DNA of 7,977 nucleotides from JBKPFU01 sp046728975 (GTDB lineage Bacteria > Actinomycetota > Thermoleophilia > Gaiellales > Gaiellaceae). Shown in pieces: positions 5,963 to 7,977 of this stretch. Under the pieces are notes generated by a model that ran no database searches, had not been told where the DNA came from, and saw only the letters and a list, made by a program, of their open reading frames with translations. The stretch lies in assembly GCA_046728975.1 (NCBI GenBank), contig JBKPFU010000195.1:1-7977 (forward strand). Direction: 5' to 3'. The number at the start of each line of letters is the position of its first letter. Position 1 is the stretch's first letter. The translations under genes were made by a program, and so were the position numbers.

Positions 5963-6501
5963 AGGCGATCCTCGGCGGCGTCTTCGACCCACCGCACGAG
6001 GGCCACGTTGCGCTCGCGCGGGCGGCGCTCGAGCGGTTCGACCCGGACGAGCTCGTCGTGCTCGTCGCGGCCTCACCGGGCCACCGTCCGGCGATGGCAG
6101 ACGCCGAGTCGCGGCTCCGGCTCACGGAGGCCGCGTTCGCCGAGCTTCCGCGGACGCGCGTTGTTCTCGACGAGAGCGCGTATACCGTCGACGCGGTTCG
6201 GGGCGGGCGCTTCGGCGACGCGCTGTTCGTCGTAGGCGCCGACGAGGGTGCGGCATTTGCGAGCTGGAAAGATCCGGACGGCGTGCTCGAGTGGGTCCGT
6301 CTCGCGGTTGGGACGCGCTCGACGTACGACGCGCCGGACCTTGCGCGGTACGGAGATCGAGTCGTCCACTTCGAGCTGGTTTCGCCTGAAATCTCCTCGA
6401 CGGACGTTCGCCGCCGCGCGGCCGGGGGCGAGCCGCTCGACGGCCTGGTGCCGCCTGCCGTGGCGGCCGAGATTCGCAGGAGCCGCCTGTATCGAGGCTA
6501 G
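5959..6501 (+). CDS. nadD: Nicotinate-nucleotide adenylyltransferase
   Basis: Transfers AMP from ATP to nicotinate mononucleotide to give deamido-NAD in NAD synthesis. The 180-residue protein begins MKAILGGVFDPPHEGH, the nucleotidyltransferase GxFDPPHxGH motif. It has SAYTVDAV (73-80), the VVGADEGAAFASWKD segment (91-105) and the C-terminal ISSTDVRRR motif (145-153) that binds ATP. It is slightly shorter than the usual 190-220 residues; the substrate loop around ASPGHRPAM is compact. ATG 5959 overlaps the obg stop (ATGA) and follows GGGGGAG at 5949-5955, so translation is coupled. nadD beside obg and rsfS is a common bacterial arrangement. Confidence 0.95.
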   Translation: MKAILGGVFDPPHEGHVALARAALERFDPDELVVLVAASPGHRPAMADAESRLRLTEAAFAELPRTRVVLDESAYTVDAVRGGRFGDALFVVGADEGAAFASWKDPDGVLEWVRLAVGTRSTYDAPDLARYGDRVVHFELVSPEISSTDVRRRAAGGEPLDGLVPPAVAAEIRRSRLYRG

Positions 6502-6535
6502 ACTTACCGCGGCCCCGGAAAGGATTCCTGCAGAC

Positions 6536-6892
6536 CTGACTTCACTCGATCAAGCTCGCCGCATCGCCGGCCTCGCCCAGGAGAAGCTGGCAAGAGACGT
6601 CGTCATCCTGTACATGCGGCCGGTGTGCACGTACACCGACTACTTCGTTCTCTGCTCAGGTCAGAACCCGCGCCAGACCAAGGCGATCTGGGATGAGGTG
6701 CACGAGCGGCTGAAGCACGACGGGCGCGCGCTCCCGCAGACGGTCGAAGGCGCCAACGAGGGCCGCTGGATCGTCGCCGATTACCTCGACGTCGTCCTGC
6801 ACGTCTTCACGCCTGACGCGCGCGAGTACTACTCGCTCGAGGAGCTGTGGGGCGATGTGCCGTCGATTGAGGTCGCGTCCGTAACGGCGTAG
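6536..6892 (+). CDS. rsfS: Ribosome silencing factor RsfS, probable CTG start
   Basis: RsfS binds L14 on the large subunit and blocks joining with the small subunit when nutrients are low. From CTG 6536 it is 118 residues. LTSLDQARRIAGLAQEK matches the family's first helix, followed by DYFVLCSGQNPRQTKAI (35-51), VEGANEGRWIVADYLDVVLH (70-89) and REYYSLEELWGD (96-107). These are the hallmark segments, in order and complete. No ATG, GTG or TTG lies in frame near this start: downstream, the first is ATG 6614, inside the conserved domain. The frame also stays open upstream across nadD, but in a non-coding-looking shadow frame. GGAAAGG at 6517-6523 is a plausible though distant ribosome site. Identity is secure, the start is not. 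Confidence 0.93.
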   Translation: MTSLDQARRIAGLAQEKLARDVVILYMRPVCTYTDYFVLCSGQNPRQTKAIWDEVHERLKHDGRALPQTVEGANEGRWIVADYLDVVLHVFTPDAREYYSLEELWGDVPSIEVASVTA

Positions 6893-6924
6893 GCTCGTTC
6901 AGATACGTTGTCCGATCAGAAAAC

Positions 6925-6930
6925 TAAGCT
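6925..6930 (+). promoter_or_regulatory. Possible -10 element giving a near-leaderless nuclease mRNA
   Basis: TAAGCT in the 46-base gap after rsfS fits TAnnnT and would start transcription near 6937, one or two bases before ATG 6939. No Shine-Dalgarno precedes that ATG. Leaderless mRNAs are common in Actinobacteria. The -35 side is unconvincing. Confidence 0.25.
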
Positions 6931-6938
6931 GGTCGGCA

Positions 6939-7451
6939 ATGCTGACAACAGATCAGAAGGGAGCAATCGCCGAGACGGCAATTGCTCATGCTGCGACCAA
7001 GCTTGGGATCGATGTGTATTCGCCAATGATCGAAGGCGGTCGCTATGACTTCATCTTCGACATTGGATCGCGACTGTGGCGTGTGCAGTGCAAGTGGGCG
7101 TCGAGGTACCGCGATACCTTGACCATCCGCTGCTATTCCTCGCGAAGGTGCGCGAGCGGATTCATGAGACGTCCCTACACGTCCGGCGAAATCGACGCCA
7201 TCGCCGCCTATTCACCCGACCTCGATCGTTGCTACTTCTTGCGAGCCTCGTTCATCGCCGGAAGAAAGCAGATCAACCTCCGCGTGAGTGCTCCACGCAA
7301 CAACCAAGCGGCGAGAATCAATTGGGCTGAATCGTTCGAATTCGCCGCTACACTGGGCGCTCTTGGGGCCGTAGCTCAGCTGGGAGAGCGCTGCCATGGC
7401 ATGGCAGAGGTCACGGGTTCGAGCCCCGTCGGCTCCATCACTCCTCCTTGA
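6939..7451 (+). CDS. PD-(D/E)XK endonuclease-like protein whose ORF runs through a tRNA gene
   Basis: The 170-codon frame begins MLTTDQKGAIAETAIAHAAT. E12, then D37 in GGRYDFIFD and Q50-x-K52 in LWRVQCKWA, form the PD-(D/E)XK-type metal site with Gln in the middle position. This is as in the group-I-intron-associated nucleases (the I-Ssp6803I type, whose intron sits in a tRNA gene). Later segments SGEIDAIAAYSPDLDRCYFL (82-101) and NNQAARINWAESFEF look conserved in actinobacterial relatives that I recall. Residues 143-166 (GAVAQLGER...EVTGSSPVGS) are the literal translation of the tRNA-Ala gene, so the functional protein probably ends near residue 142. GC is about 53-55% in three hand-counted lines, lower than its neighbours. 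No Shine-Dalgarno precedes the ATG. The cellular role (homing, defence or domesticated) is unknown. Confidence 0.8.
   Translation: MLTTDQKGAIAETAIAHAATKLGIDVYSPMIEGGRYDFIFDIGSRLWRVQCKWASRYRDTLTIRCYSSRRCASGFMRRPYTSGEIDAIAAYSPDLDRCYFLRASFIAGRKQINLRVSAPRNNQAARINWAESFEFAATLGALGAVAQLGERCHGMAEVTGSSPVGSITPP
7365..7437 (+). tRNA. tRNA-Ala, anticodon GGC
   Basis: A complete 73-base cloverleaf. The acceptor ggggccg (7365-7371) pairs with cggctcc (7430-7436). The D stem is gctc/gagc (7374-7377 and 7386-7389). The anticodon stem ctgcc/ggcag (7391-7395 and 7403-7407) holds loop atggcat with anticodon GGC at 7398-7400. The T stem acggg/cccgt (7413-7417 and 7425-7429) holds loop ttcgagc. The third acceptor pair is G-U (7367 with 7434), the alanine identity signal, and the discriminator base is A (7437). 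The 3' CCA is not encoded (tca follows). It reads codon GCC, and is uninterrupted by any intron. Confidence 0.95.
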
Positions 7452-7977
7452 CCCAGTCCTGGGTGAGGTATAGCCAGAAGGCGAGGCCGGTGTACCTGCC
7501 GTAGCGGCGGAAGCGCCGCGCGATCTGGTCGTCGGTCGCCTTGCGGCCATTGAGCTTCGCGTACTTCGGCCGCGTCCAGGAGTCGAGGATGAGCCGCGAG
7601 TAGCGGCCGAGCAGCATCATCATGTGCGCCGCCGCATACGGTCCCACGCCCGGGAGCGCGAGTAGCCGCTCGGCGACCTCGTCGTCAGAGACCCGTGGGT
7701 CGGCGAGCCCCTCGAGGTCGATCACTCCCTCGGCGACCGCTCCGGCGAGCGTCTTCAGGTACGCGCCGCGGTAGCCGGCGCGCACGACATCGCGGTAGAA
7801 CCGAGCGTCGGCGTCGGCCATTGCGGACGGCGTGGGGAAGGCGCGCCCCCACGGGCCGTCAGGTCGGGGCCCGGCCGCCGGCTCGCCCAGATGCTCCACC
7901 AGCGCGCCGACCATCCGCTGCGTCGCCGACCACGCGCAGTTGGTCGTGCAGATCGTCTTGACCGTGTCCTCGAAGAC
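7438..7977 (-). CDS. HhH-GPD DNA glycosylase (AlkA/3-methyladenine type), N-terminus off window
   Basis: Base-excision repair enzyme that removes damaged, probably alkylated, bases. The frame is open from the right edge (VFEDTVKTICTTNCAWSATQ, matching the glycosylase 2 family FED-x-VKTICTTN segment) to TGA at 7440-7438, giving 179 visible residues. An internal ATG at 7914 is therefore not the start. The helix-hairpin-helix is LPGVGPYAA (visible 108-116), and the catalytic Asp is D132 in RLILDSWTRPKY. I see no 4Fe-4S cysteine cluster at the C-terminus (ending LYLTQDWVKEE), which argues against a Nth/MutY type. It converges on the tRNA and its stop codon touches the tRNA 3' end with no gap. Confidence 0.88.
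   Translation of the reverse strand, partial: VFEDTVKTICTTNCAWSATQRMVGALVEHLGEPAAGPRPDGPWGRAFPTPSAMADADARFYRDVVRAGYRGAYLKTLAGAVAEGVIDLEGLADPRVSDDEVAERLLALPGVGPYAAAHMMMLLGRYSRLILDSWTRPKYAKLNGRKATDDQIARRFRRYGRYTGLAFWLYLTQDWVKEE

Noticed and set aside
6914..6958. Direct repeat gatcagaa (6914-6921 and 6951-6958) around the nuclease start
   Set aside because: Eight bases only, not placed at both ends of any element; expected by chance at this scale.
7365..7437. Group I intron or split in the tRNA, suggested by the adjacent intron-type nuclease
   Set aside because: The cloverleaf is complete and continuous in 73 bases with all stems paired; no intron is present.
1..7977. CRISPR array, insertion sequence or prophage
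   Set aside because: No spaced repeat series, transposase-like protein or terminal inverted repeats were seen.

Overview
The window is a gene-dense, GC-rich stretch of a bacterial chromosome (about 70% GC in a hand-counted 60-base line of the obg gene). The order RNase E/G, then rplU-rpmA-obg, nadD and rsfS is the arrangement familiar from Actinobacteria such as Streptomyces. The protein details look most like deep-branching Actinobacteria of the Thermoleophilia/Gaiellales kind. That placement is inference from remembered family resemblance, not from a search.

Layout, left to right. Positions 1-126 hold the last 41 codons of a secreted-peptidase-like protein, followed by a perfect 12-bp GAAA-loop hairpin (149-176). 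A small helical protein of unknown function follows (229-420). Next comes an RNase E/G (542-3139) whose catalytic core is flanked by long disordered Arg/Lys-rich arms and appears to carry a TRAM-like RNA-binding domain. Its leader has a GC-only hairpin right before the Shine-Dalgarno site. A convergent gene on the minus strand (3151-4098) encodes an unrecognised, roughly 8-TM membrane protein with a histidine cluster; it splits the usual rne-rplU neighbourhood.

Positions 4130-6892 form one tightly packed plus-strand operon: L21, L27, the GTPase Obg, NadD and the ribosome silencing factor RsfS. Its promoter probably lies within the 5' end of the membrane-protein gene. The theme is ribosome assembly and ribosome control, plus NAD synthesis. 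Obg and RsfS are clearly recognisable up to their N-termini, yet neither has an ATG, GTG or TTG where the conserved protein should begin.

From 6939 the composition drops to about 53-55% GC in three hand-counted 60-base lines. A PD-(D/E)XK endonuclease-like gene, related to the group-I-intron/tRNA-associated family, runs in frame straight through a complete tRNA-Ala(GGC) gene at 7365-7437. The first base of the tRNA is the first base of a codon. The tRNA abuts, with no gap, the stop codon of a convergent HhH-GPD (AlkA-like) DNA glycosylase that leaves the window at its right end. This nuclease-tRNA unit is the most unusual thing in the window.
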